Assembly: GCA_002371895.1 (NCBI GenBank)
Contig: DFHM01000004.1
Location: 1-32,873 of the forward strand
Origin: Candidatus Saccharibacteria bacterium UBA3723
GTDB lineage: Bacteria; Patescibacteriota; Saccharimonadia; Saccharimonadales; Saccharimonadaceae
Reading direction: 5' to 3'
Length of the DNA stretch: 32,873 bases
Positions 8,534 to 16,817 of this stretch are shown here, one piece after another. Each line of letters opens with the position of its first letter. The stretch's first letter is position 1. The notes beneath the pieces are model-generated. The model made no database searches, was not told where the DNA came from, and worked only from the letters and a program-made list of their open reading frames with translations. A program made the position numbers and the translations under genes.

Positions 8534-9315
8534 GTACAAGGAGACAGGACCGCAAAGCAGTGCGCAAAGCAAATCGCATCGCCGCAATCGATCAGGAAAA
8601 ACCAAAGCGCAACTTCCGCAAAGTCGTGGTCATTATTGTTGCCGCAATTTTTGTCGTGGTCGAATCCTTCCTACTATTATCCTCAAAAGTCCATTATGAC
8701 TATGACGAGAGCGTTAAGGTTGCCGAAGAAATGACAATCCAACTTAGCATGATAAATACATCGCTTCAGACCGGCAACAAAGCATTATTCGAAGAATCAT
8801 TAACGAATTTCCGCGAGCAGCTAAATCTATTCGAGGAAAACGAATACGTCAAGAAGAATGCATCCGACCTTCTCGGCCGCTTGCAGAAATACAGCGCAAC
8901 CTTCACGGACGACGCCGCGCTTGTTAATCAGATCATGGAAATCAGAGTCGCCACGAACAGTATTTCTGCCACAGCCACGGAAGCAAAAGGCACTCAGGTA
9001 GATGCCGTCAAAGTTTATGCGATTCGTGATGATTATGCCGCGTTACGTGGTGGCCTAGAATCAATCAACGCACCAGAGCTTAAGGGTATAAAAGAGAAGC
9101 TAATTTCGCTCAGTGATGAAATAATTAAATTTACCGATAGCGCCGCGGTCTGTGTCAGTATCTGTGCGGAAAATACCCTCAACGACAAACAGAACGGTAT
9201 CAAAGATATTATTGGTCGTTACGAAGCCGACCTCGCCAGGGAGAGCAAAGAAAAGTCGGAAAAGTATAGTCCAAACCAGCTCATACTCGATTTAGGTGAA
9301 TATAGCGAATTATAG
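8530..9315 (+). CDS. Membrane-anchored helical protein of unknown function
   Basis: I do not recognise the family. The 261-aa product has a basic N-terminus (about 1-28), one membrane segment at about 31-52 and a long, mostly helical outer region (about 60-250) rich in Glu, Lys, Leu and Asn. Two cysteines lie close together (CVSIC, near 217-221) and may form a disulfide. The ATG overlaps the stop of the OatA-like gene (ATGA at 8530-8533), so it is translated with it. A role as partner or scaffold of the surface O-acyltransferase is a reasonable guess from the coupling alone. Confidence 0.75.
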   Translation: MSTRRQDRKAVRKANRIAAIDQEKPKRNFRKVVVIIVAAIFVVVESFLLLSSKVHYDYDESVKVAEEMTIQLSMINTSLQTGNKALFEESLTNFREQLNLFEENEYVKKNASDLLGRLQKYSATFTDDAALVNQIMEIRVATNSISATATEAKGTQVDAVKVYAIRDDYAALRGGLESINAPELKGIKEKLISLSDEIIKFTDSAAVCVSICAENTLNDKQNGIKDIIGRYEADLARESKEKSEKYSPNQLILDLGEYSEL

Positions 9316-9321
9316 TAAAAT
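9316..9321 (+). promoter_or_regulatory. Leaderless-type promoter of pta
   Basis: TAAAAT at 9316-9321 ends exactly 6 nt before the ATG at 9328. It begins directly after the stop codon of the previous gene (9313-9315). Confidence 0.55.
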
Positions 9322-9327
9322 ATAGTT

Positions 9328-10113
9328 ATGCATAAAATTCTTTTTCCTGAATCATATAACGAATATATCCAAGCCGCTGCTGCGCATCTTCGTTCCGAGG
9401 GTGTCTGTGAGCCTGTTCTAGAACTCTGCGATCTTCCTGCCGCCTGCAAGATGTTAGCTGATGGCGAAGTCGATGCCATGGTGGCCGGTATTGATTATTC
9501 TTCTCGTGATGTCATTCTGGCATGCCGTGACGTACTTGGTATGGCCGGCCCGGAGCCAGCACCTGGAGAAAAGAAAATCTTTTCTAGCTTGTTTGTGGCA
9601 GACTTTCCTGATGGTCGCCGTATTATTCTTGGCGACGGCGCAACCTGCAAGAACCCAACCGAAATGCAACTCGCGGATATCGTTGAACTTATCAATGATG
9701 CCGCCTCTCGCATTTTTGGCGAGGATCCACGTATCGCAATGCTAAGCTTTTCTACTTTCGGTTCCGGCGGTTCCGACCCATCGATGGATAAGATTCGCGA
9801 CGCCATCTCGCTCGTGCGCAATCGTCGCCCAGATATTTTAGTAGATGGCGAGATGCAACTCGATGCGGCCGTTAACGAACGTGTCGGAAGTAAAAAGGCG
9901 CCAGAATCCTCTGTTGCGGGACGCGCAAATGTACTTATTACTCCAGATATTAACTCTGGTAATATTCTATACAAATCTATCGAGCAATTTGGCGGTGCGC
10001 ACGTTGCCGGCCCAATCCTTCTTGGCTTTAATAGGCCGGTCTCGGACTTGTCGCGTGGTTCAACCGTAGAGGATATCGTCCTTACGACAGAATGCCTAAT
10101 TAAGCTAATCTAA
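9328..10113 (+). CDS. pta: Phosphate acetyltransferase, compact form
   Basis: This is a predicted phosphotransacetylase, which interconverts acetyl-CoA + Pi and acetyl-phosphate + CoA. The C-terminal half carries the family signatures: SFSTFGSGGSDPS at about 138-150, VDGEMQLDAA at about 172-181, KAPESSVAGRANVLITPD at about 190-207, GNILYK and DLSRGSTVEDIV near the end. The product is 261 aa, against roughly 320-340 for usual Pta. The missing part is in the first domain, where the segment between the opening strand (KILFPES) and VDAMVAGID is much shorter. The start is leaderless. With acetate kinase at 28200 and phosphoketolase at 26080 it would complete the acetyl-phosphate node. A phosphate butyryltransferase is less likely given the full Pta signatures. 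Confidence 0.88.
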   Translation: MHKILFPESYNEYIQAAAAHLRSEGVCEPVLELCDLPAACKMLADGEVDAMVAGIDYSSRDVILACRDVLGMAGPEPAPGEKKIFSSLFVADFPDGRRIILGDGATCKNPTEMQLADIVELINDAASRIFGEDPRIAMLSFSTFGSGGSDPSMDKIRDAISLVRNRRPDILVDGEMQLDAAVNERVGSKKAPESSVAGRANVLITPDINSGNILYKSIEQFGGAHVAGPILLGFNRPVSDLSRGSTVEDIVLTTECLIKLI

Positions 10114-10141
10114 AAAATCTCCCCTTCGGGGGAGATTTTTT
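10112..10141. terminator. Bidirectional terminator with UUCG tetraloop
   Basis: AAAAAATCTCCCC (10112-10124) pairs with GGGGAGATTTTTT (10129-10141) around a C-TTCG-G tetraloop. It lies between the convergent pta and GH57 genes and includes bases of both stop codons (10111-10113 and 10140-10142). Confidence 0.92.
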
Positions 10142-11396
10142 ATCTAACTTCCATTGATGTGACGCGTGGTTTTGGCAGTTGCCCATCGTTCTTGCCGGTC
10201 TTTTCGTCGATGCGTAGACGTACATCGCGTAGCGTGTTCATGTAGTACAGGAACGCATCGAAAGGCGAATCATAAGGCGAGAAGTATGAATGAACGCTGC
10301 CGTCATTAAAGAACTTCGTGCACATATAGTAAGTGTGGTCAGAAGTCTGAAGTAGGCGCCAATCTCTGGTTAACTTCTCATCGCCAAGCGCCATGATATC
10401 TTTCTTCAAATCATAAAGATTCTTCATTGCCTCATGCTGCATAGAGTTGCCAAGCCATGCAGTAAGGTCACGCTCAGTATCGGCCCAAGTAACAGTCCAC
10501 GGCACGGAAATCTCTGCCTTAGGCTCCATACTATCGCAAGCCTCAGATACGGTTAAGAAGTTGCAATCTGGATCGCGGTCCCATTTGCTGACTAGCTGCT
10601 CAAAGAAATTGAAAATACCAGTGTCGGCCCAGATGTTTTCGCCAAAGGTCTCGAAGTCCATGAATAGGTTGATGAGTGGGCCGCTCTCGGCAGACTTCTT
10701 TAGCCAGCCGATGTATTTGTCAGAAGAAAGTGGCCATTCGCTCCAGTTTTTGTCAGGGAAGCGGAATGCAATATCGTCGGATAAATGATAATTCTTGACC
10801 AATAGTTTGATATTCTTGCAACCCTCTGGACGATAAACGAGATTGGTTGGGTTTTCACCAAGAACCTTCTCCCAGCCTTCTGCTAGGATGCCTTTGAAGC
10901 CATAATCATCTGCCCAGGCGGCTAGGTCGTTATTGTAGGAGAATTCTGTATTGCGAAATACCTTGGTCGTGACGCCAAAAAGCTCCTTAATTTTGTCCTG
11001 ATGCATGCGTACCTGAGCCTCAAACTCTTCCTTGTCAAAGAAGAAGGCTAAGCTATGGTAATAAGTTTCTGCAACGATTTCGAGGTGGCCAGACTGGGCG
11101 AACTCGCGCAGCGTATCAAGAATATCTGGCGCCCATTTTTCTGCCTGCTCAATGAACGTACCGGTGATGGATAGGGAAAACTTAAAACCAGGATAGAGCG
11201 TGATACATTTCTTAATCTTGGCCAGCATTGGGCGATAAGACTTTTCGACAACTTTCTTAAAAATACGCTCGTTATTGGTGCCGGCATACCAATCCTTTTC
11301 AGTCCAATAGTCGTGATCTTGGCCGACAGAAAAAATACTGTAATGCTTCAAGCGTAGTGGCTGATGCATATGCAAATACAGTACGATTGAATTCAT
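10140..11396 (-). CDS. Glycoside hydrolase family 57 (alpha-amylase / glucanotransferase type)
   Basis: This is a predicted cytoplasmic GH57 enzyme acting on alpha-glucans. The product is 418 aa. GH57 motifs are in order: HMHQP at 9-13, GHLEIVAETYYHS at about 103-115, the nucleophile motif RNTEFSY with E151, and the acid/base motif FMDFETFGE with D247. No signal peptide is seen, so the substrate is probably an internal glucan or maltodextrin. GGAGGAG just upstream supports the ATG at 11396. It lies 20 nt downstream of a GT4 gene on the same strand. GT4 plus GH57 pairs are common alpha-glucan metabolism modules. Amylase, 4-alpha-glucanotransferase and branching activity cannot be told apart from the sequence alone. 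Confidence 0.9.
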   Translation of the reverse strand: MNSIVLYLHMHQPLRLKHYSIFSVGQDHDYWTEKDWYAGTNNERIFKKVVEKSYRPMLAKIKKCITLYPGFKFSLSITGTFIEQAEKWAPDILDTLREFAQSGHLEIVAETYYHSLAFFFDKEEFEAQVRMHQDKIKELFGVTTKVFRNTEFSYNNDLAAWADDYGFKGILAEGWEKVLGENPTNLVYRPEGCKNIKLLVKNYHLSDDIAFRFPDKNWSEWPLSSDKYIGWLKKSAESGPLINLFMDFETFGENIWADTGIFNFFEQLVSKWDRDPDCNFLTVSEACDSMEPKAEISVPWTVTWADTERDLTAWLGNSMQHEAMKNLYDLKKDIMALGDEKLTRDWRLLQTSDHTYYMCTKFFNDGSVHSYFSPYDSPFDAFLYYMNTLRDVRLRIDEKTGKNDGQLPKPRVTSMEVR

Positions 11397-11416
11397 TACA
11401 GTTCTTTCTCCTCCAC

Positions 11417-12634
11417 TTAGAATCTGTTGCGTTTATTTTGCTCTACTTCATTATACACTTGAATACACTTTGCTGCCACATCATCCCAAGAAATGCGTGC
11501 GTATTCTTTGCGAATCCCATCCTTTAATATTTCGGTTAATGCTGGACTCTCGGCAATATTTACGAGAGCACCGGCGAGCTTATCTTCATCCCAGAAGTCA
11601 TAGCGGACAATCGAGCGGAGAACTTCGCCTACGCCAGACTGCTTAGTAATAATGAGTGCGTTGCCATGGTGAGCTGCCTCGAGCGCGGTAAGGCCGAATG
11701 GCTCTGAGACGGAGCTCATTACGAATACGTCAGAGATACTGTAGATGTCGCGAAGTTGTTTGCCGCGAATAAAGCCAGTAAAGATGACATTGTTGGAAAT
11801 GCCAAGTTCTGCCGACATACGCATGAGTTCTTCCCTTTGCTCGCCATCGCCAGCAAAGAGGAATACCATCTTTGGATGAATACTGATAGCGCGAGCTGCA
11901 GCACGCATCATATGTGCAAGACCCTTCTGGAGCGTAAAACGACCAACCGTAGAAACAACCGTATAGCCCTGTTTCTTCAAGCCTTCGATGTACTGATAGC
12001 TAGAACCATCGTAATGGTAATCATCATCTGGTGCATCAAAGCCGTTGTATGCGACCTCAATCTTGTCTGCCGGGATGCCGTATTTCTCAACGATGATGTT
12101 CTTGGTTGCCTGGCTTACTGCGATAATCTTGTCCGCCCATAGCAAACCTTCGTATTCAATCTGGCGAATAAGCGGATTACCGCCAGAAGCGCCACCACGA
12201 TCGAATTCTGTAGCGTGAACATGTGCAACTAGAGGAATACCAAAGTTTTTCTTGGCCAAAATACCAGCTTCGTAAGTTAGCCAATCGTGCGCGTGTACCA
12301 AATCTGGCTTGAAGTGCATCAAGTATTGCTCAACGAAACGAATGTAGTTCTTTTGGATGTCGCGGATGGAATACATCTCTGGGCAGTTGGCCTCTTTAAA
12401 GCGCTTTTCTTCGACGTTTGTGTCGTATGCGCTGCAGCCATAGCGGAAGAGAGGATCGATGTGCGTTGCGGAGAGGACATTCATGTAGTCAAAGTGATGC
12501 TCGGCTTCGTATGGAACCACGAAATCTATGTCTGCGCCCATCTTAGCCAAAGCCTTCGATAGGTTCAAACATGCTACCCCCAATCCTCCGCTGTTGTGTG
12601 GGGGAAGCTCCCATCCTAGCATCAAAATTTTCAT
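11417..12634 (-). CDS. Family 4 glycosyltransferase, glycogen-synthase-like
   Basis: This is a predicted GT-B fold retaining glycosyltransferase, probably making an alpha-glucan from a nucleotide sugar. The 405-aa product opens with MKILMLGWELPP and the donor/acceptor loop GGLG at 17-19. HAHDW at 114-118 follows. The C-terminal donor domain has GRFTLQKG (R232, K237) and the EX7E motif SEPFGLTALE (E311 and E319). It is the first gene of a two-gene unit with the GH57 enzyme, so glycogen/alpha-glucan synthesis is more likely than envelope glycosylation, although GT4 enzymes do both. The ATG lies 8 nt after an extended -10 element, with no Shine-Dalgarno site. Confidence 0.88.
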   Translation of the reverse strand: MKILMLGWELPPHNSGGLGVACLNLSKALAKMGADIDFVVPYEAEHHFDYMNVLSATHIDPLFRYGCSAYDTNVEEKRFKEANCPEMYSIRDIQKNYIRFVEQYLMHFKPDLVHAHDWLTYEAGILAKKNFGIPLVAHVHATEFDRGGASGGNPLIRQIEYEGLLWADKIIAVSQATKNIIVEKYGIPADKIEVAYNGFDAPDDDYHYDGSSYQYIEGLKKQGYTVVSTVGRFTLQKGLAHMMRAAARAISIHPKMVFLFAGDGEQREELMRMSAELGISNNVIFTGFIRGKQLRDIYSISDVFVMSSVSEPFGLTALEAAHHGNALIITKQSGVGEVLRSIVRYDFWDEDKLAGALVNIAESPALTEILKDGIRKEYARISWDDVAAKCIQVYNEVEQNKRNRF

Positions 12635-12642
12635 CTACATTT

Positions 12643-12670
12643 AGTATAGCACTTATGCTTCTGCGTGCAA
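12643..12670 (-). promoter_or_regulatory. Promoter of the GT4-GH57 unit
   Basis: Read on the minus strand: TTGCAC (12670-12665), a 16-nt spacer, then TATACT (12648-12643) preceded by TGC. The hexamer ends 8 nt before the ATG at 12634, giving a near-leaderless mRNA. Confidence 0.6.
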
Positions 12671-12699
12671 GCAAAAATAAACATAAAAATCATGAAATT

Positions 12700-12708
12700 T
12701 GCTATTAT
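12700..12708 (+). promoter_or_regulatory. Extended -10 promoter
   Basis: TGC followed by TATTAT (12703-12708), giving a ~22-nt leader with GAGGAAA as ribosome-binding site before the ATG at 12737. Confidence 0.5.
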
Positions 12709-12736
12709 AGAGACAGAAAATTTCACGAGGAAATAT

Positions 12737-13243
12737 ATGGCACAAAAAAGCAAGTCAAAAAATACAGATACCACCCCTAAACGTGTAAAAAATACTAAAA
12801 CAGAGGTCAAGCAAGAAGGTATGCCAGCTCTGCGCTGGTATCACGTCGCAGCCACAGTGGTCGTGATTGCTTTGGCTATTATTGCAATCATTCGCATCTT
12901 TGCGCACTTCGACATGTCGCTCTTTGGCAGTGAATATACGATAAAGTATGCGTCCGGATGTACGAGTACTGTTGCGGGCCCAATTGAAAAGAGCAAGGTT
13001 AGCTACCGCTATGCAGGCATCAAAGAGGGTGATATGTATGGCGCCGATGGCCCAACTGACGACCCGGGCGAAGCGATTCTCGAAATCGTAAAATTTGGAG
13101 ACAGAAAGATCACAATTAAGACGCGTGATTTTGGTAGTGCCGAATGGACCGAAAAAGAAATTCGCTATGGTGTAGAAAACGGAGTTAACACCGATCAAGC
13201 CCCAGACTGTATGCCGGCATTAACTTTCACAATAAGTAAATAG
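12737..13243 (+). CDS. Single-pass membrane protein of unknown function
   Basis: I do not recognise the family. The product is 168 aa. It has a Lys/Thr-rich cytoplasmic N-terminus (1-34), one membrane segment at about 37-62 and an outer domain of about 105 residues. That domain has two cysteines, one after the membrane (SGCTST) and one near the end (PDCMP), which may form a disulfide. The ATG at 12737 is preferred over an in-frame ATG at 12665. The earlier start would lie upstream of the -10 element, while 12737 has GAGGAAA about 8 nt upstream. Confidence 0.72.
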   Translation: MAQKSKSKNTDTTPKRVKNTKTEVKQEGMPALRWYHVAATVVVIALAIIAIIRIFAHFDMSLFGSEYTIKYASGCTSTVAGPIEKSKVSYRYAGIKEGDMYGADGPTDDPGEAILEIVKFGDRKITIKTRDFGSAEWTEKEIRYGVENGVNTDQAPDCMPALTFTISK

Positions 13244-13265
13244 ATTGTCAAGACCATAAGCACCA

Positions 13266-13294
13266 TTGACAAAATAAGGCAAAAATGATACAAT
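13266..13294 (+). promoter_or_regulatory. Consensus promoter with inverted repeat over the -35
   Basis: TTGACA (13266-13271), a 17-nt spacer and TACAAT (13289-13294). TTGTCA at 13245-13250 and TGACAA at 13267-13272 form an inverted repeat that covers the -35, a possible operator. Confidence 0.85.
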
Positions 13295-13300
13295 AGTATC

Positions 13301-13398
13301 ACTCGAGTGAGAGACCGCGAGATTATTTTGCGGTTCCTCATCGCACTTTAAAGTGCAAGATACTAAAGTCAAATATTTTGGCAGAAAGGGGGCTTTGG
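13301..13398 (+). promoter_or_regulatory. Structured 5' leader (about 98 nt)
   Basis: Two hairpins lie between the promoter and the ATG at 13399. In the first, ACCGC (13314-13318) pairs with GCGGT (13330-13334), flanked by GAG and CTC. The second is GCACTTTAAAGTGC (13343-13356), which is also a perfect DNA palindrome. AAAGGGGG just before the start is an unusually G-rich Shine-Dalgarno site. The arrangement resembles the leader at 4308-4515. Confidence 0.6.
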
Positions 13399-13998
13399 AT
13401 GCCAATTTATTTTAATGAACCTGTCTCAATCAGCGGGAATTATTATAACTATAATTCCGGCAGGATTGGACGAACATATCGAACGGAAGGAGGAGGGCAC
13501 TTCGAAGCGCCGCTAGAGATTAGCAGTGGAATAATGCGAAAGATTGGGCCAATCAGGCTTGATCCTGGTCTCTGCGACGACTTTACGGTCATTGAGGATA
13601 GTACCTATTCCGGCTATTTCCTCGCTGCTCGTAGCACGAAGTCAAAAAGATACTCTTACATTTCGCTCGATCTGTATACCGTTGGTAGGAAACAAGAGCT
13701 AAAGACGCGCAGCGATGCGGTCTTAATGCGTCGAGAGGACGCAGCGCGCGTAGAGGTATTATCGGGAGGTGGATACTTCGGTAAGAACAATGAGCGTCGT
13801 TACGATAACATAATTTTGCGCGTACGTGCAGGCGCGATTATCGCTATCCAAAACAATCGCTCGAATCATTTCAGCTTAGGCGATCAGTTCTTTCGCGTCA
13901 GCGGGAATGGCGTCGAAAAGGGCTACTACGGTTTGACTGACATGTCGGCAATTGGCGAATTCTCAGAGAATATCGCGGCCGATTGGATATACATCTAG
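13399..13998 (+). CDS. Cytoplasmic protein of unknown function
   Basis: I do not recognise the family. The 199-aa product has no signal peptide and no membrane segment. It is rich in Gly, Tyr, Arg and Asn and looks mostly beta-stranded (segments such as SISGNYYNYNSG, YSYISLDLYTVG, NIILRVRAGAIIAIQ). The first ATG after the G-rich Shine-Dalgarno site is chosen. A TTG seven codons upstream would include that site in the coding sequence. It is a stand-alone unit with a consensus promoter, hairpin leader and strong terminator, which suggests high or regulated expression of a single protein. Confidence 0.72.
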   Translation: MPIYFNEPVSISGNYYNYNSGRIGRTYRTEGGGHFEAPLEISSGIMRKIGPIRLDPGLCDDFTVIEDSTYSGYFLAARSTKSKRYSYISLDLYTVGRKQELKTRSDAVLMRREDAARVEVLSGGGYFGKNNERRYDNIILRVRAGAIIAIQNNRSNHFSLGDQFFRVSGNGVEKGYYGLTDMSAIGEFSENIAADWIYI

Positions 13999-14004
13999 CA
14001 CATC

Positions 14005-14037
14005 AAAAAAGCCGGCTTCACGAGAGCCGGCTTTTTT
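14005..14037. terminator. Bidirectional terminator
   Basis: AAAAAAGCCGGCT (14005-14017) pairs with AGCCGGCTTTTTT (14025-14037) across a 7-nt loop. It lies between convergent genes and has T runs in both directions. Confidence 0.92.
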
Positions 14038-14044
14038 AAATGGT

Positions 14045-14764
14045 TTAATTTAGCTCGTTTAATTCTGCGGCTAGGGCATTAAATTGATTAGTTAGATTGG
14101 TGGTGCTAAATACAATTTTGCCATCTTTTAGATGCCACTTACCGTTGTTCGTGACTAAGAAATCTAATATCTTCTGGTATTGCGCAGTTGCAGGGGTAAT
14201 CTTTTGGATGAAGCTTGTATATTTTTGTGCCAAAGCTGCATCCTCGTAATATGCCTTTACTTCTTCTTCATAAAGTTCTTTGTATTCTTCGCCCAGGTCA
14301 TCATCTAAATATTTCATTGCCTCGTCACGCGTCAAGACAACATCGACCACATTTTGCATCTTTGCTAGTTGTGTTGTCATTTTGCTAATCGTCTCGTATG
14401 GCGTCTTAAAATCCGGCATATTCTTTTCGAGAAATTCGCTTGTAATTCCTTGAGTATAAATACTGTTTGCCTGAATCGCTCCGGCCTCATAATAAGGGGC
14501 GATTACGTCACGAATATATTTCTTTGCGGCCTTCTCGACTAGTGCATACCCGCCTTCGCACTTAATGTCCTCCGCGAGATTGTTTAATTCCGATACGTTA
14601 TTTATATCCGTGTTCTCGACGGCCTTTTTGTAATCCGCCATTGCCGCAGAGAATGATTGAGATTTTTTCGAATCATTATCGATGCGGAGTCCTAACATTA
14701 CACCAAAGCTGATGAAGCCCGCCAAGAAAAACGCAGCGATAACTAAGAGTACCTTTTTCTTCAT
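14045..14764 (-). CDS. Membrane-anchored helical protein of unknown function
   Basis: I do not recognise the family. The 239-aa product has an N-terminal membrane anchor at about 5-26 (KKKVLLVIAAFFLAGF) and a long helical outer domain. No lipobox is present; the single cysteine lies near residue 69. The composition is like that of the protein at 8530-9315: Lys, Glu, Asn and Leu rich, anchored at the N-terminus. The ATG lies exactly 6 nt after a TATAAT. The gene follows the ABC exporter by only 19 nt on the same strand, with no terminator, so it may be made both from its own promoter and by read-through. Confidence 0.75.
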   Translation of the reverse strand: MKKKVLLVIAAFFLAGFISFGVMLGLRIDNDSKKSQSFSAAMADYKKAVENTDINNVSELNNLAEDIKCEGGYALVEKAAKKYIRDVIAPYYEAGAIQANSIYTQGITSEFLEKNMPDFKTPYETISKMTTQLAKMQNVVDVVLTRDEAMKYLDDDLGEEYKELYEEEVKAYYEDAALAQKYTSFIQKITPATAQYQKILDFLVTNNGKWHLKDGKIVFSTTNLTNQFNALAAELNELN

Positions 14765-14770
14765 ACTTTA

Positions 14771-14779
14771 ATTATAACA
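14771..14779 (-). promoter_or_regulatory. Extended -10, leaderless-type promoter
   Basis: On the minus strand TGT precedes TATAAT (14776-14771), exactly 6 nt before the ATG at 14764. It sits in the 19-nt gap after the exporter gene. Confidence 0.6.
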
Positions 14780-14783
14780 AAAG

Positions 14784-16817
14784 CTAAAGCGCAAACTGAG
14801 AGTTGTAGAGGTCGGCATAGAAACCACCCTTGGCCATCAACTCTTCGTGGTTGCCAGTCTCGATAATGTTGCCTTCGTTCATAACGAGAATCAAATCCGC
14901 GTTCTTAATCGTGGACAGACGATGCGCAATGATAAACGAAGTGCGACCTTCCATGAGCTTATCCATCGCTTTCTGGACGAGCTCCTCGGTGCGCGTATCG
15001 ACGTTTGAGGTAGCTTCATCGAGAATTAGGAATGGTGCGTCCTCGACCATACCGCGCGCAATCGTAATTAGCTGCTTCTGGCCGGCAGAAATAGCGCCAC
15101 CCTCATCGACGTCGGTTTTCAGGCCATTTGGTAGGGTTTTGATGAAGTGTCCGAGGCCAACCGTATCGCAAATCTTCATGATCTCTTTATCGGTAATAGA
15201 AGTGTGATTGTAAGCGATATTATCGCGCACGGTACCGCTAAACATCCATGTATCCTGAAGTACCATCGTAAAGAGCGAATGAATCTCTGCGCGCGTCATT
15301 TCCTTTGTGGACTTGCCGTCGATACGGATGTCGCCAGAATTAATATCGTAGAACTTCATAAGGAGGTTGACCATCGTAGTCTTGCCAGCGCCGGTCGGGC
15401 CAACAATTGCAATCTTTTGGCCGGCCTTAACCTTGGCGGAGAAGTCCTTAATAATTAGCTTGTCGTCATTGTAGCCAAACTTTACGTGATCAAATTCGAT
15501 GTCGCCTTTAACATTATCTTTGTCGATATCTGCGCCGAGGCCACGTTCGCTAGACATCTCTTCTTCATCGATAAATTCGAACACGCGCTCGCTTGATGCG
15601 GCGGCTGGTTGCAAGCTACCAATTGCTTGCGCAATGCGTGAAAGTGGAGAAGAGAATAAGCGAACATAAGAGATAAACGCCACAATCACGCCAAAGCTAA
15701 TGTAGCCATTCATCGTGAGTAATGCGCCTGAAACACAAACTGCGACATAACCAAAGTTACCAACAAAAGCCATGAATGGATGCATCATGCCGGACAAGAA
15801 TTGGCTCTTTTGGTTTGCGGTGTGAATCTTGCGATTAATCTTATCAAACTTGCGGTCAGCCGTTGCCTTGCCGTCATAAGCTTTTACTACGGCGAGGCCG
15901 GAATAGACTTCTTCGATATGTGAGTTGATATTGCCAAGCTCGACTTGGCGATCAGTAAAGTACTTTTGTGACTTCGACAGAATAATTGCGACAAAGATAA
16001 AACCGAGCAAGCTAGAAATAATCGCAACGAGTGCTAGAATCCAGTTCGTCCAGAACATCATTACGGTTGCGCCAATCATCAAAGAACCTTCGCCAATGAT
16101 GGTTCCAAATGAGTTGTCTAGGCTGCTGGCCACGGAATCGACATCGTTCGTGATGCGAGACAATACGTCACCGATCTGATGCTTGTCAAAGTAGCGCAAT
16201 GGAAGCTTATTGATTTTGTGCGAAATGCGGTTGCGTAGATTGCGCGCAAAACCAGCCGTGACGCGCGCCATAATCCAACCTTCGACAAATTCCATGATTG
16301 CAGATAGCGCTAATAGAATTCCCATTACGATTGCTAAATGCTTAATCGCATCGTAATCCATCTTTGGCTCAATCAAGGTTTTAACCGATTCTGGCATTTC
16401 ATCGACGGCGCCATAAATCTTAGACGCGTCGATATCGGCTGGATTTTCAGCATCCAAATCCTGCGCAATTTCTTGCACTTTCTGCATGAAGACAACTTTA
16501 TCTTCGGCGGATACCGTTACGCCGTCAATCTTGCTATCTTGCGACATGTCCGACGTCATAATCTCAGCCGAAACTTTCTCAACTCTGCCGCGATCAATCA
16601 TTAGGCCGCCCGTGATTTCATCGGTAATATCCGCCAACTTGTCTGGCGTAATTACGGACAGAATTGAGCCGCCAAGTGACATAATAATCGCAATAATAAT
16701 CGCAAGATAAAAACCCTTCATCTCGCTAATCATACGCTTAATGGAGCCACTAAAGTTTTTCGCTTTTGTGCTATCTTTTCCGCGGCCTCTGCCGCCAGGA
16801 CCACCACCGTTAAACAT
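14784..16817 (-). CDS. ABC exporter half-transporter, catalytically complete subunit
   Basis: This is a predicted membrane-spanning half of a heterodimeric type IV ABC exporter (multidrug or peptide type). The product is 677 aa. Residues 1-25 are Gly/Arg-rich. Membrane segments run from about 36 to 400, with an extra region of about 100 residues between the first two (about 58-158). The nucleotide-binding domain has Walker A GPTGAGKT at 473-480, the Q-loop Q521, Walker B FLILDE with catalytic E601 and the switch H632. Its signature motif is ISAGQ (576-580), deviating from LSGGQ. The ATG overlaps the end of the partner gene by 8 nt. The substrate is unknown. Confidence 0.9.
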   Translation of the reverse strand: MFNGGGPGGRGRGKDSTKAKNFSGSIKRMISEMKGFYLAIIIAIIMSLGGSILSVITPDKLADITDEITGGLMIDRGRVEKVSAEIMTSDMSQDSKIDGVTVSAEDKVVFMQKVQEIAQDLDAENPADIDASKIYGAVDEMPESVKTLIEPKMDYDAIKHLAIVMGILLALSAIMEFVEGWIMARVTAGFARNLRNRISHKINKLPLRYFDKHQIGDVLSRITNDVDSVASSLDNSFGTIIGEGSLMIGATVMMFWTNWILALVAIISSLLGFIFVAIILSKSQKYFTDRQVELGNINSHIEEVYSGLAVVKAYDGKATADRKFDKINRKIHTANQKSQFLSGMMHPFMAFVGNFGYVAVCVSGALLTMNGYISFGVIVAFISYVRLFSSPLSRIAQAIGSLQPAAASSERVFEFIDEEEMSSERGLGADIDKDNVKGDIEFDHVKFGYNDDKLIIKDFSAKVKAGQKIAIVGPTGAGKTTMVNLLMKFYDINSGDIRIDGKSTKEMTRAEIHSLFTMVLQDTWMFSGTVRDNIAYNHTSITDKEIMKICDTVGLGHFIKTLPNGLKTDVDEGGAISAGQKQLITIARGMVEDAPFLILDEATSNVDTRTEELVQKAMDKLMEGRTSFIIAHRLSTIKNADLILVMNEGNIIETGNHEELMAKGGFYADLYNSQFAL

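Noticed and set aside
12665..12736. Upstream ATG extending the 12737 gene by 24 residues
   Set aside because: It lies upstream of the -10 element at 12703, while 12737 has GAGGAAA at good spacing.
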